The position numbers were made by a program, and so were the translations under genes. Positions 26,470 to 35,476 of a stretch of DNA of 63,738 nucleotides are shown piece after piece; within the stretch, counting starts at the first letter, position 1; each line of letters begins with the position of its first letter. Below the pieces are notes generated by a model, which worked only from the letters and a program-made list of their open reading frames with translations, made no database searches and was not told the origin of the DNA. This stretch comes from Bacteroidota bacterium (lineage in GTDB: Bacteria > Bacteroidota > Bacteroidia > Bacteroidales > JAGONC01), in the NCBI GenBank assembly GCA_026391695.1, contig JAPLDP010000040.1, positions 1 to 63,738 of the forward strand. The letters run 5' to 3'.

Positions 26470-27261
26470 ATGCACATCCATTTCATCCTGGTCAGTCCGG
26501 CTGTACCAGAAAATATCGGCGCGGCGGCGAGAGCGCTGAAGACGATGGGATTCAGCTCATTACGGCTGGTCAATCCTATTAATTATCCGGATGAAAAAGC
26601 ATTATGGCTGGCTCACGGATCGGATGAGATACTTCGCAATGCCCTCATATTTACCTCCTTTGAAGAATCTATCCGTGATATTGATTTTATTATTGGCACC
26701 ACCTCAAAAAAAAGAAAGATCAAGCACAATAATTATACACCTGAAAACCTGTTGGATATCATTCAAAATAAAGGGCAATCTGTTAATGCGGTGGCTATTG
26801 TTTTCGGGTGCGAAGAATCGGGTTTGACAAATACCGAATTACAATGCTGCCATATCCTGACCAGTATTCCGATGAAAGTATCTTATCCTTCACTGAATCT
26901 GGCACAGGCAGTCATGATTTACGCCTATGCGCTATCTCCCCTATCTCTTAAAATTGATGAAAATCATAAGCAGGCTGTCAATAAGCTTTCCTTCAATATT
27001 CTAAAACATAAGGTGGATGACATACTGGAATTCATCAACATAAAAAAGAATCCGGCGTTGCATAGCCGCATCATGGAGCGGCTTGACCTGCTTGGAGAAG
27101 AGGATATTCACCTCCTGCACTCCATTGTGAACAGTATCAATAAAAAAATTGCCGGCCGGGCTTCACATTCTACAGCGAGCTGCAAGGAATTTAATCACAC
27201 CACCTCACCCCCTACACCCCCTCTCCTCCAGGAGAGGGGGACGGGGGGTGAGGCCAATTAA
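26470..27261 (+). CDS. TrmH/SpoU-family RNA methyltransferase (TrmJ-like)
   Basis: A 263-residue SPOUT 2'-O-methyltransferase. The start IHFILVSPAVPENIGAAARA, FGCEESGLTN and SIPMKVSYPSLNLAQAVMIY are the three family motifs that form the SAM-binding knot, in the TrmJ-like order. The C-terminal helical extension fits TrmJ. The last 20 or so residues, rich in Pro and Gly (TTSPPTPPLLQERGTGGEAN), are encoded by a GC-rich repeat copy that also provides the stop codon. Target nucleotide not determined. Confidence 0.87.
   Translation: MHIHFILVSPAVPENIGAAARALKTMGFSSLRLVNPINYPDEKALWLAHGSDEILRNALIFTSFEESIRDIDFIIGTTSKKRKIKHNNYTPENLLDIIQNKGQSVNAVAIVFGCEESGLTNTELQCCHILTSIPMKVSYPSLNLAQAVMIYAYALSPLSLKIDENHKQAVNKLSFNILKHKVDDILEFINIKKNPALHSRIMERLDLLGEEDIHLLHSIVNSINKKIAGRASHSTASCKEFNHTTSPPTPPLLQERGTGGEAN
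27201..27261. repeat. GC-rich palindromic repeat, copy a
   Basis: About 60 bp of the type CACCTCACCCCC...CCCCTCTCC / GGAGAGGGGG...GGGGTGAGG, an interrupted palindrome. This copy lies inside the 3' end of the methyltransferase gene and supplies its stop. Other copies: 29122, 32669, 49322 and a half copy at 28853. Confidence 0.85.
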
Positions 27262-27265
27262 GGAC

Positions 27266-28594
27266 ATGAAACTGATAAACCGCTATATCACGATCATAAT
27301 TCCGGTGTTGTGCTTACTATATTCAGTAAAAGTCAACTGGGGTGAAGGACAATGGCCACGGCTGATCCAGTCGGATGGCAAAGGTTATTATGCCTGGTTA
27401 CCGGCTTTTTTCATCTATCACGACTTGAATTTTGGCTTTTATGAAAAAACCGAGTTACAAAACTCCTACGATAAAAACAGGATATTCGATTACCGCATAT
27501 TTCATGAAGGTCACACTCTGAATAAATTCACCTGTGGAACAGCGTTGTGCCTCCTTCCATTTTTTCTGGCCGCACACCTGCTGACCATCATTTTCGGATA
27601 TCCAGCCGACGGGTATTCACAATTTTATGCAATTTTTGTAAATATTGGAGCTTTATTCTACCTTTTTGTCGGGCTCTATTACCTGAAAAGGATTCTTGAA
27701 TCCCTTAAATTTGAAGCCGGGATAATCAGTCTAATACTCACGGCTATTGTTTTTGGAACCAACCTGTTCTATTATGTGATTGGAGAGCCTTCCATGTCAC
27801 ACCTCTATTCATTCGCGGCTATCACGTTATTTATCTATTCATTGAAAAGCTATTTCCGGTCGCCATCATCAAAATGGCTTTTCTTCATAGCCATAACATT
27901 GGGTATTATCGTGTTAATCCGCCCGGTGAATACGATTATTGCCGCATCCATTCCATTCATTGCCGGAGATGGTGAACGTTTGAAAAATGCCATAAGATAT
28001 GGGCTCAGCAACCTTAAAGCTTTGATCCCTTCAGTACTTGTTTTTTTATCTGTAATTTTTATTCAGCTGGTTTTATTTAAGATCCAGTCGGATGAATTTT
28101 TGGTTTATACCTATCCCGGTGAGAAATTTAACTTCGCACACCCACATATCCTTGAGATACTTTTCAGTTATAAGAAGGGGCTGTTTCTTTACACTCCGGT
28201 ATTCCTTATTTCGATGTGTGGCTTTATCTGGTTATTCAGGAAAAACCGTTTTGAAGGATGGAGCCTTCTTGGTTTTTTCGCCTTGCTGATCTATATTTTT
28301 TCCTCGTGGTGGAACTGGTGGTATGGAGGAGGCTTCTCATCACGGGTTTTTGTGGATTACCTGCCTTTTTTTTCCATTCTTCTTGGATATTCCTTCAATC
28401 TTTTCATGACCAGGAAAATCCGAGTAATATTTATCACCTTAATTTTTCTTCTGATTATGTTATGCCAGGTGCAAACTCTTCAATACCGCTATCTTCATAT
28501 TCATTGGGAAGAGATGACAAAAGAAAAATATTGGGATAGTTTTTTAAGGATAGACCGGATTTTAAAAGAGAAATCCGATTCTAAAACAAATTAA
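27266..28594 (+). CDS. Polytopic membrane protein, glycosyltransferase-like
   Basis: About 442 residues from the ATG at 27266, chosen because the longer in-frame ORF starts inside the methyltransferase gene and runs through the repeat. Around ten membrane segments. The first periplasmic loop has a Asp-rich patch (LIQSDGKGYYAWLPAFFIYH), like GT-C-type or PMT-related proteins. No enzyme motif is decisive. It begins 4 bp after the previous stop. Confidence 0.65.
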   Translation: MKLINRYITIIIPVLCLLYSVKVNWGEGQWPRLIQSDGKGYYAWLPAFFIYHDLNFGFYEKTELQNSYDKNRIFDYRIFHEGHTLNKFTCGTALCLLPFFLAAHLLTIIFGYPADGYSQFYAIFVNIGALFYLFVGLYYLKRILESLKFEAGIISLILTAIVFGTNLFYYVIGEPSMSHLYSFAAITLFIYSLKSYFRSPSSKWLFFIAITLGIIVLIRPVNTIIAASIPFIAGDGERLKNAIRYGLSNLKALIPSVLVFLSVIFIQLVLFKIQSDEFLVYTYPGEKFNFAHPHILEILFSYKKGLFLYTPVFLISMCGFIWLFRKNRFEGWSLLGFFALLIYIFSSWWNWWYGGGFSSRVFVDYLPFFSILLGYSFNLFMTRKIRVIFITLIFLLIMLCQVQTLQYRYLHIHWEEMTKEKYWDSFLRIDRILKEKSDSKTN

Positions 28595-28715
28595 AAATAA
28601 TCGCATGCACGATCACTCCAGAGAAAGATTATTGCGTACCGTTAGTGAAGGCAGGGAAGCATTCGGAAAAGCCAAAAATCGATTTTATAAAGCGTAAGCG
28701 GAAAGAAGGCCTGCC

Positions 28716-28859
28716 TCACCCCCGCTTGCCATTCAAAAATAGAATATCCAGCACAGCCGTATTCAGCAAATGATTAAATGTTGCAGGATCTTCAAGCTGA
28801 ATGAAATGTCCTACACCCTTCATGGGGATCATCTTATAGTTTTTGGTCAGTGCCCGGTG
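28716..28859 (-). pseudogene. C-terminal remnant of an alpha/beta hydrolase
   Basis: The minus strand reads TKNYKMIPMKGVGHFIQLED and then PATFNHLLNTAVLDILFL to a stop. GxGHFIxLEDPxxFN is the C-terminal block of alpha/beta hydrolases with the catalytic His. The rest of the gene is missing; the remnant is cut exactly where the half repeat copy begins. Confidence 0.7.
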
Positions 28860-28885
28860 AGAGGGGGTGAAGGGGGTGAGGTTAA
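28853..28885. repeat. GC-rich palindromic repeat, half copy b
   Basis: GTGAGAGGGGGTGAAGGGGG followed by TGAGG is one arm of the same repeat, in inverted orientation; the other arm is absent. Confidence 0.7.
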
Positions 28886-29121
28886 TTTTATAGCCCCGAA
28901 ATTAGCTAAATTCGTGAGAAAATATACTGCCGGCATCTTAAATCTTTATGACTACTTTATTTACTTTTGCTTACCGAATCATATCATACAAAATCAAGAC
29001 AGGAACGAAATCACATAAGAAAAATGAGACCGTCGCCAAGTAAACATACAAACAAATCAGTCAGTATGAACCTCAGAGCAAGCTCTGGACTCAAATTCCG
29101 CAACAAACTGCGGGGTATTTA

Positions 29122-29187
29122 ACCAAATCACCTCACCCCCTTCACCCCCTCTCCTGTGGGAGAGGGGGACGGGAGGTGAGGTCAATA
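29122..29187. repeat. GC-rich palindromic repeat, copy c
   Basis: Full copy with arms CACCTCACCCCCTTCACCCC and GGGGGACGGGAGGTGAGG around a short CTCCTGTGGGAG centre, just before the cupin gene. Confidence 0.85.
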
Positions 29188-29201
29188 AACTCCTCCTAAT
29201 T

Positions 29202-29534
29202 ATGCCAATCGCTAACTTAAAAGACCAGAAAGAAATTGAGATCATCCCGGGATATTTTGTGAAATTCATCCACGGTGAACAGATGACAACTGCCCATTTC
29301 AGGATCATGGCCGGAGCAGAAACGCCAGAGCATTCTCATCCGCATGAACAGGTATCGAATATCATCAGTGGCCGGTTTGAACTCACCGTTGATGGCACTC
29401 CCTACATCCTTGACAAAGAGAAAGTTTTTCTCATACCTTCAAATGTAAAGCATAAAGGAAAAGCCCTCACGGATTGCCGGATTATTGATGTTTTTTCTCC
29501 GGTAAGGGAAGATTACAGGAAATTATCAAAATGA
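29202..29534 (+). CDS. Cupin-domain protein
   Basis: A 110-residue single-domain cupin. Motif 1 is HSHPHEQVSNIISGRFEL with the usual G(X)5HXH-type His and Glu metal ligands; motif 2 (IPSNVKHKG) has the third His. Such proteins bind a metal and act as small isomerases, dioxygenases or sensors. The substrate is unknown. The start lies 15 bp after repeat copy c, leaving little room for a promoter. Confidence 0.85.
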   Translation: MPIANLKDQKEIEIIPGYFVKFIHGEQMTTAHFRIMAGAETPEHSHPHEQVSNIISGRFELTVDGTPYILDKEKVFLIPSNVKHKGKALTDCRIIDVFSPVREDYRKLSK

Positions 29535-29576
29535 TCGCACTAAAACGATTCTCCAATTCACTAAAATGATCATGCT

Positions 29577-31094
29577 ATGGAAGAAAAAAAAGTGGTCATC
29601 ATTGGCGCTGGTATAGCAGGGCTGTCAGCCGGATGTTATCTGCAAATGAATGGTTATCGCACCGAAATTTTCGAAATGCATTCCTTGCCCGGAGGATTTT
29701 GTACATCCTGGGAACGCGACAACTATATCATTGATGGATGTATTCACTGGCTTGTCGGCTCCAGTCCGAATGACCCCTTGTACAATCTCTGGAATGAACT
29801 GGTCGACATGAAAAAAATACATTTCATTGATCCGGATCTTTTTATGAGGGTTGAAGATGATCAGGGGCATTATATCGATTTTTTTGCCGATATTGATAAA
29901 CTTGAGAAGGAACTGCTGGATAAAGCTCCTGAAGATAAAAAGTTTATTAAGACCTATTGCAGGAGCATACGAAGATTCACGAAATTCAATGTTCCCAGTG
30001 AAAAAACCGAGGAATTGTATAATTTCTCCGATATGCTAAAGATGACTTTCAAAGTGATGCCCTATATAGGCGATCTCATGAAATGGGAGCGTATAAGTAT
30101 CAATGACTTACTTCCTGAAATCAAGAATCCCTTGCTACAAAAGACTTTTAAGCACCTGTTCGTGAATGAGATGTCGGTCATTTTCCTGATCTTCACTTCT
30201 GCCTGGTTACACAAGAAAACCGCCGGATATCCCGTCGGAGGATCACTTAATTTTTCAAAGCACATTGAAAAAAGATTTCTCGAATTAGGAGGCAAAATAC
30301 ATTACAACCAGAAAGTAAGCAAGATCCTGACAGAAGGAAACGGTAAAACAGACAAAGCCTCAGGAATTCAATTGAAATCAGGTGAAACACACAGTGCCGA
30401 CATTGTTATTTCGGCTGCCGACGGGCACTATACTATTTTTGAAATGCTGGAAGGAAAATACATTGATAAAACCATAAAGGGGTATTATGATAATTATCTT
30501 CCCTTTTCATCCTATGTCCAGGTCGCATTGGGAGTGGCACGCACATTTGAGGATACGCCTGATTGTATTGTGATACCAGCCCAAAAGCCCATTGTCATTG
30601 ATGAGAATCACACAGCGGATACGGTGGATGCGCGCATCTTCCATTTTGATCCGACTCTGGCTCCTGCCGGGAAAACAGTCATCATTGCCCTCTTTCCAAC
30701 TTACAACTACCAGTATTGGGTTGAACTCAAAGCGAGGGATCTGATAAAATATAAAGAAGAAAAAAACCGTATTGCAAAGGAAGTGATCGAGGTTCTTGAT
30801 GCGCGTTTCGGATCTGTCAAAGACAAACTGGAGATGATTGATGTATCAACGCCATCAACTGTGATACGGTATACAAACAACTGGCGTGGCAGCTTTGAAG
30901 GGTGGGTGCTTACTCCTCATTTAGGCTTCAGAGGTCTTAAAAAGACACTCCCCGGCCTCGATAATTTCTATATGGCCGGGCACTGGGTCATACCCGGTGG
31001 CGGCCTCCCCGCCGCTTTAATGAGCGGAAGAGGAGTCACACAGATTATTTGTAAAACAGATGGGAAAAAATTTAAAACTGAATCGTTCGGATAA
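29577..31094 (+). CDS. FAD oxidoreductase of the phytoene desaturase/retinol saturase type
   Basis: A 505-residue flavoprotein. The N-terminal FAD motif GAGIAGLSAGCYLQMNGYR (from about residue 10) is followed by GGFCTSWERDNYIIDGCIHW, typical of CrtI-like/carotenoid-isomerase relatives. The C-terminal FAD contact PGLDNFYMAGHWVIPGGGLP is also present. No other carotenoid genes are adjacent apart from ispH, two genes on. Substrate uncertain. Confidence 0.85.
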   Translation: MEEKKVVIIGAGIAGLSAGCYLQMNGYRTEIFEMHSLPGGFCTSWERDNYIIDGCIHWLVGSSPNDPLYNLWNELVDMKKIHFIDPDLFMRVEDDQGHYIDFFADIDKLEKELLDKAPEDKKFIKTYCRSIRRFTKFNVPSEKTEELYNFSDMLKMTFKVMPYIGDLMKWERISINDLLPEIKNPLLQKTFKHLFVNEMSVIFLIFTSAWLHKKTAGYPVGGSLNFSKHIEKRFLELGGKIHYNQKVSKILTEGNGKTDKASGIQLKSGETHSADIVISAADGHYTIFEMLEGKYIDKTIKGYYDNYLPFSSYVQVALGVARTFEDTPDCIVIPAQKPIVIDENHTADTVDARIFHFDPTLAPAGKTVIIALFPTYNYQYWVELKARDLIKYKEEKNRIAKEVIEVLDARFGSVKDKLEMIDVSTPSTVIRYTNNWRGSFEGWVLTPHLGFRGLKKTLPGLDNFYMAGHWVIPGGGLPAALMSGRGVTQIICKTDGKKFKTESFG

Positions 31095-31159
31095 TGATTC
31101 GTCAGGTATGCACGTGTCAGGTAGCATGATTAATCCTAATTCATAATATTCCGGGAAAG

Positions 31160-31654
31160 ATGAAAAAGAAAATCGTTTGTTTCATAATGTGTATAGTTTT
31201 CTTGTTCCTTTTAATATCCCCAGGCCTGAAAGCACAGGTTGATATTGACAAACTGTCGATAAAGCCCTATCTCGTTGCCATTGTGGTCAGCGATGCAAAA
31301 AAAACGATCAACTGGTATGAGCAAAACCTCGGATTCAAAACCTTCAAGGTTTTCGAACTTCCGGAATTCCGGGGCAAGGTGTATTTTATCAAGCGTGGCG
31401 ACTTCCAGATCGAGGTTATTGAAAATGACAAGTCTCTTCCAAAACAGGAAATGACCTTGCCCGAAGGGATTGAATTTCTTCAGGGGTACCTGAAATTAGC
31501 TTTTTTCACCGACGATCTGGATGGACTCACCAAACAGCTCAAATACAACAAGGTCTATATACTCATCGATATCACCAAAGATCCATTATCAGAGTTCAGG
31601 TTCATTCTTATTGAAGATAATGAAGGGAATACAATACAGATATACGGCACTTAA
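31160..31654 (+). CDS. Exported VOC/glyoxalase-like protein
   Basis: A 164-residue protein with a signal peptide (KKKIVCFIMCIVFLFLLISP, cleavage after LKAQ) and one VOC domain (IKPYLVAIVVSDAKKTINWY...; ENDKSLPK; FILIEDNEGNTIQIYG). The final Glu/Gln positions fit a metal site, but a full ligand set is not clear. It probably acts in the periplasm. ispH begins 8 bp downstream. Confidence 0.75.
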   Translation: MKKKIVCFIMCIVFLFLLISPGLKAQVDIDKLSIKPYLVAIVVSDAKKTINWYEQNLGFKTFKVFELPEFRGKVYFIKRGDFQIEVIENDKSLPKQEMTLPEGIEFLQGYLKLAFFTDDLDGLTKQLKYNKVYILIDITKDPLSEFRFILIEDNEGNTIQIYGT

Positions 31655-31662
31655 TATATCAG

Positions 31663-32517
31663 ATGACAAACAGATTGAATCTTAAAGTCGAGATCGACAG
31701 CAGTTCAGGATTCTGTTTCGGGGTGACCAGTGCCATTAAAAAAGCTGAAGAGATCCTCGATAAGCAAGACAAACTCTACTGCCTTGGCGAGATCGTCCAC
31801 AACGAGGAAGAGATCAGGCGGCTGGAAAAAAAAGGACTGATTACCATTGACAGGGAACAACTAAAAACACTGCATGGACAAAAAATCCTGTTCAGGGCTC
31901 ATGGTGAGCCTCCCTCAAGTTATTATATCGCCAAAATGAATAATAACGAGATCATTGACGCCTCCTGTCCGATCATTCTGAAGCTGCATAATAAAATTAA
32001 AAAATCGCATGGCCAGGATGAGCATATTTTTATTTTCGGCAAAAAGGACCACCCAGAGGTCATCGGGCTTAATGGCCAGATAGAAAATAAAGCTGTTGTC
32101 TTTGAAAAAATCGAAGATCTTGATATTAACAAAATGCCGGCAAAAATCACCCTTTACAGCCAAACGACGAGGAGCCTGGATGAATTCCACGACATCATCA
32201 GTTATTTGGAACGCTCGGGAATTACGGTCATTGTCAAAGACTCGATTTGCCGCGCAGTATCAAACCGGCAGTTTGAGTTGAAAGACTTCTGCAGGAAATA
32301 TGACAAAATCATTTTTGTGGCCGGAAAACACTCCTCAAACGGAAAGGTGCTATTTAAGATCTGCAGGGAGCAGAATCCGATGACCTTTTATGTAAGCTCC
32401 CCTCAGGAGGTTCAGCGTGACTGGTTTTCGCCAGGTGACACCGTAGGCATCAGCGGAGCAACATCTACGCCTATGTGGTTGATGGAAGACGTCCGTCAGA
32501 TCTTGCTATCCTATTGA
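31663..32517 (+). CDS. ispH: IspH, HMBPP reductase
   Basis: A 284-residue 4Fe-4S enzyme, the last step of the MEP isoprenoid route, making IPP and DMAPP from HMBPP. The three cluster cysteines lie in SSGFCFGV (about residue 17), IDASCPII (about 99) and DSICRAVSNRQ (about 195). The usual TICxATxxRQ is changed to SICRAVSNRQ. The end GATSTPMWLMEDV holds the Ser/Thr-Pro substrate loop. Length is normal. Confidence 0.92.
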   Translation: MTNRLNLKVEIDSSSGFCFGVTSAIKKAEEILDKQDKLYCLGEIVHNEEEIRRLEKKGLITIDREQLKTLHGQKILFRAHGEPPSSYYIAKMNNNEIIDASCPIILKLHNKIKKSHGQDEHIFIFGKKDHPEVIGLNGQIENKAVVFEKIEDLDINKMPAKITLYSQTTRSLDEFHDIISYLERSGITVIVKDSICRAVSNRQFELKDFCRKYDKIIFVAGKHSSNGKVLFKICREQNPMTFYVSSPQEVQRDWFSPGDTVGISGATSTPMWLMEDVRQILLSY

Positions 32518-32789
32518 TCATTTTATTCCCTGGTAGATTTAATCATATGCACAATAAGACCACACAAAATCTGAATCATGAGGAAGCCGAGGTGAACAAC
32601 AGGCCGTTCTGAATTTCTTTGACGGCATCACCACAATGTACATTGCGCTTAAGTAAGCATAATGAAGAAATCACCTCACCCCCTTCACCCCCTCTCCTGG
32701 AGGAGAGGGGGACGGGGGGTGAGGCCAATTAAAACTTGTAGCATTTAATCTGAGGACATCCGGATAATAAGGTTATTCAACATTTCAGA
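32518..32789. repeat. Intergenic region with GC-rich palindromic repeat, copy d
   Basis: The full repeat copy is at 32669-32732 (arms ending CCCCCTCTCCTGG and AGGAGAGGGGGACGGGGGG). The remaining 150 bp left of it shows no recognisable gene. Confidence 0.75.
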
Positions 32790-34013
32790 ATGCCATACCT
32801 CAAAAAAAATAGCGGTAGCAGAGCGTCAGATGAGTCACAGTCTTTTGCAGCCGTTTCTCAGGCCGGAGAAAGTGAATCCAAAAAGACGCTGCGAACATTC
32901 GCAGCGGCTTCCTTTTTAAATGACATGGGTTCCGACATCATTTTCCCGATCTGGCCATTGTTTGTCACCTCCGTTCTGAATGCCAATATGGCTGTCTTGG
33001 GATTTCTCGATGGCCTCGGCGAGGCCTTGGTTTCCCTCTCACAGGCAGCATCAGGATACATTTCCGACCGGATAAGGCGAAGAAAGGTATTTGTATGGAC
33101 TGGATATCTGTTTGGCTCAGCATCTCGCATAGGCTATGCCTTTTCAACTCTCTGGCAACACCTGATCCCTTTCAGGATACTCGACAGGGCAGGAAAGATA
33201 AGAAGTGCTCCACGCGATGCCATCATCGCTGATATTTCCACCGGTCAAAACAGAGGCAGGAACTTCGGACTCCTGAGAACTATGGACAACCTCGGTGCTG
33301 TGGTCGGGATAACGCTTTGCATCGTGTTATTCAATATTCTCGGCTATAAGAAGCTTTTCCTCCTGGCAGCCATACCATCGTTTATCGGCGCATTGCTTGT
33401 GATATTTCTTATCAAAGAAAAAAAAGAATCGAAGATCAAAATCTTCAAGGGGATATCGTTTAAGGATCTGGACCGGAATTTCAGGTTATTCCTGGTCCTG
33501 AGTGCGTTCTTTGCCCTTGGGTCATTCAGCTATTCGTTTCTGCTGATCTTTGCCAAAGATGCAGGTTTTAAGACAGGATTTGTTCCTGTTCTTTATCTCA
33601 TTGCCACAGCCGTAGCATCCATAGTTTCATTACCCTTTGGCAGGTTGTCGGATAGAATTGGCCGGAAAAAGGTACTCATGTTCTCTTTCATCCTCTGGGG
33701 TATCCTCAGCCTGGTCTTTATCCTTCTGCACAGTCATGCAGCCATTATCGGAGCCTTTGTCATATACGGACTGCATAAAGGAGCCATAGAGCCGGTTCAA
33801 AAGACCTTTGTCGCCGAGCTGTCTCCATCGCAGTTCAGGGCCAGCACACTGGGCGGCTTTCAAATGGTCGTCGGCTTATGCGCCCTGCCTTCTTCATTTT
33901 TTGCAGGCCTGTTATGGGATAAAATCAATCCCATCGCTCCCTTCTGCTTTTCACTGGTACTGACCATCATTGCAGTGCTGCTGCTAGTTTTCGTAAAAGA
34001 AAAAATTCAATGA
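32790..34013 (+). CDS. MFS transporter
   Basis: A 407-residue major-facilitator protein with about 11-12 membrane segments. The loop 2-3 motif is seen as SDRIRRRKVFV and loop 8-9 as GRLSDRIGRKKVLM, the classic DRxGRR/K signature. The first ~40 residues are polar. Drug-efflux-like or sugar-type transport cannot be told apart. A 55-residue ORF starts in its stop codon. Confidence 0.85.
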   Translation: MPYLKKNSGSRASDESQSFAAVSQAGESESKKTLRTFAAASFLNDMGSDIIFPIWPLFVTSVLNANMAVLGFLDGLGEALVSLSQAASGYISDRIRRRKVFVWTGYLFGSASRIGYAFSTLWQHLIPFRILDRAGKIRSAPRDAIIADISTGQNRGRNFGLLRTMDNLGAVVGITLCIVLFNILGYKKLFLLAAIPSFIGALLVIFLIKEKKESKIKIFKGISFKDLDRNFRLFLVLSAFFALGSFSYSFLLIFAKDAGFKTGFVPVLYLIATAVASIVSLPFGRLSDRIGRKKVLMFSFILWGILSLVFILLHSHAAIIGAFVIYGLHKGAIEPVQKTFVAELSPSQFRASTLGGFQMVVGLCALPSSFFAGLLWDKINPIAPFCFSLVLTIIAVLLLVFVKEKIQ

Positions 34014-34177
34014 TCATTGATTTGAGTATGAAAGCCAGGCTAGCTGATGACGAAAAAATTGCAAACGGTGATGTTTCGGCAAGTATTGAAAATACGAAGC
34101 GCAAGGAAGAAATGAAACGACTTTTGATTTACTTTTTAAGACTACCTTATTATTCCTTTATAAACGATATTTTATAA
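34010..34177 (+). CDS. Small ORF related to the one at 37608
   Basis: 55 codons overlapping the MFS stop (ATGA). The segment KARLADDEKIANGDV and RKEEMKRLL matches KAKLPNDEKIVGGDV and RKEEMNRLY of the ORF at 37608. The C-terminus diverges and overlaps the convergent gene, so it may be a decayed paralog. Confidence 0.45.
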   Translation: MIIDLSMKARLADDEKIANGDVSASIENTKRKEEMKRLLIYFLRLPYYSFINDIL

Positions 34178-35214
34178 AGAGGAGAGTTGCAATGGTATTT
34201 TAATTCCCAAAGGTTTCCACCATTGGAAGTTTTGATGATTTTCCCTTCCGGTGGCCAGCCTGCCGACTGACCTACTATCAAAGCAAGTTGATCATCATAA
34301 TTATCTATTCCAACCAGAAACATATTTCCGGGACCAGCGCTTTGCTGTTGAATCCAGGAAGTTCCACCATCTTTTGTAATATAAATCCCATCCAAATCAA
34401 AAGCCCCCCACCAGGTTTGTTCATCCAGCATCTTAAGATGGTTAATGTCTGCTCCTCCCACACCACCTGTGATTAACGAATCATTTTTCCAGGTTGCTCC
34501 TCCATCCGTAGTAAATGCATAATGTGATTTACATCCATAGACCACGATATGATCAGCGCCAGAACTGGTAACATCTATCCACTCATGTTTATTGTAATTA
34601 TCAGCAAGTACAATAGAATCCCATGTTGTCCCCCCGTCAAGTGTAAAGGCAATAAAACCAATCATATCCTTCTTTGCATTTATACCTCCTGCAACATATA
34701 CCATCTGTGAATTAACAGCACAAATGCCCTGCATTAATCCCTTGTGAAAAAATGAGGTATCATACAGCACCCATGTATATCCACCGTCAGTTGAATTATA
34801 CACAACTCCGTTTGCTCCACTAATCCATATATTGTTTTTATCAACAATAGATATACACATAAGTTCCGGATTACCCGGGATATCCTGAGCCTGGACCCGT
34901 GTCCATGTCTGACCTCCATCTGTTGTTTTTAAAATTACATTCTCTGAACATACTGCCCATACATTATTTTCATCGAGAGCCCAGACATCCTCTACATCTA
35001 TTCCCTTTAAAGCCTGAGAACCTCCTCCCTGTCTTGTCCATGTATCACCCCCGTCATTTGAGAATAGAATCATTCCATATGTTGTACTGTCCTGTGCCCC
35101 AACTGCCCAGGCATAATTTTTTCTTGTGGGAGTGTCATTATCTTTTTTACAGCCGGTTGATAAAGCCATTAAGATAACAATGATGAAACTAAGGTAAAAA
35201 AGTAGCTTTTTCAT
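34150..35214 (-). CDS. Ycf48/BNR-repeat lipoprotein
   Basis: A 354-residue lipoprotein (STGC lipobox near 22, then KKDND). Six or so beta-propeller repeats of the type SNDGGDTWTR, TTDGGQTWTR, STDGGYTWVL, TLDGGTTWDS, TTDGGATWKN, TKDGGTSWIQ (Asp-box) are spread evenly. Ycf48-like propellers bind proteins or sugars. Surface or periplasmic location is likely; the partner is unknown. Confidence 0.85.
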   Translation of the reverse strand: MKKLLFYLSFIIVILMALSTGCKKDNDTPTRKNYAWAVGAQDSTTYGMILFSNDGGDTWTRQGGGSQALKGIDVEDVWALDENNVWAVCSENVILKTTDGGQTWTRVQAQDIPGNPELMCISIVDKNNIWISGANGVVYNSTDGGYTWVLYDTSFFHKGLMQGICAVNSQMVYVAGGINAKKDMIGFIAFTLDGGTTWDSIVLADNYNKHEWIDVTSSGADHIVVYGCKSHYAFTTDGGATWKNDSLITGGVGGADINHLKMLDEQTWWGAFDLDGIYITKDGGTSWIQQQSAGPGNMFLVGIDNYDDQLALIVGQSAGWPPEGKIIKTSNGGNLWELKYHCNSPLYKISFIKE

Positions 35215-35284
35215 GATCTTGGTTTATTTAATTTATACCATTCATTAAACAAATATATTATTTTTTTCGCATTTTTAATTTATT

Positions 35285-35450
35285 GATCAGGAGACAATGA
35301 TCAATGATCAGGGATCAAACATCAATGACCAATGAACAAGGATCAATGATCAGTATTAAAATGACCGTAACCAATTATTGATCACTGATCATTGTTCATT
35401 GATCATTGTTCATTGATCATTGTTCATTGTTCATTGATCATTGTTTATTG
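35285..35450. repeat. TGATCA-type degenerate inverted repeat, copy 1
   Basis: Left arm of tandem ATCAATGATCA-like units, a centre resembling AATGACCGTAACCAATTATTG, and a right arm of tandem TGATCATTGTTCAT units that is its inverse. Related copies at 41048, 41478 and 47728. Confidence 0.8.
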
Positions 35451-35458
35451 TAATTTTG
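35451..35458 (+). promoter_or_regulatory. -7 promoter element for the Fic gene
   Basis: TAATTTTG matches TAnnTTTG, directly after the repeat and 18 bp before the ATG at 35477. Confidence 0.5.
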
Positions 35459-35476
35459 TGTATCAACACTAGGCGT

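Larger units (their letters stand above)
28595..29201. other. Gene-poor stretch with small ORF, gene relic and two repeats
   Basis: Holds a 30-residue ORF at 28604-28696 with no known relative, a hydrolase relic (28716-28859), a half repeat copy (28853-28885) and a full copy (29122-29187). Two small inverted repeats occur near 29075 (AGAGCAAGCTCT) and 29097 (CCGCA/TGCGG). No full gene is visible. Confidence 0.6.
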
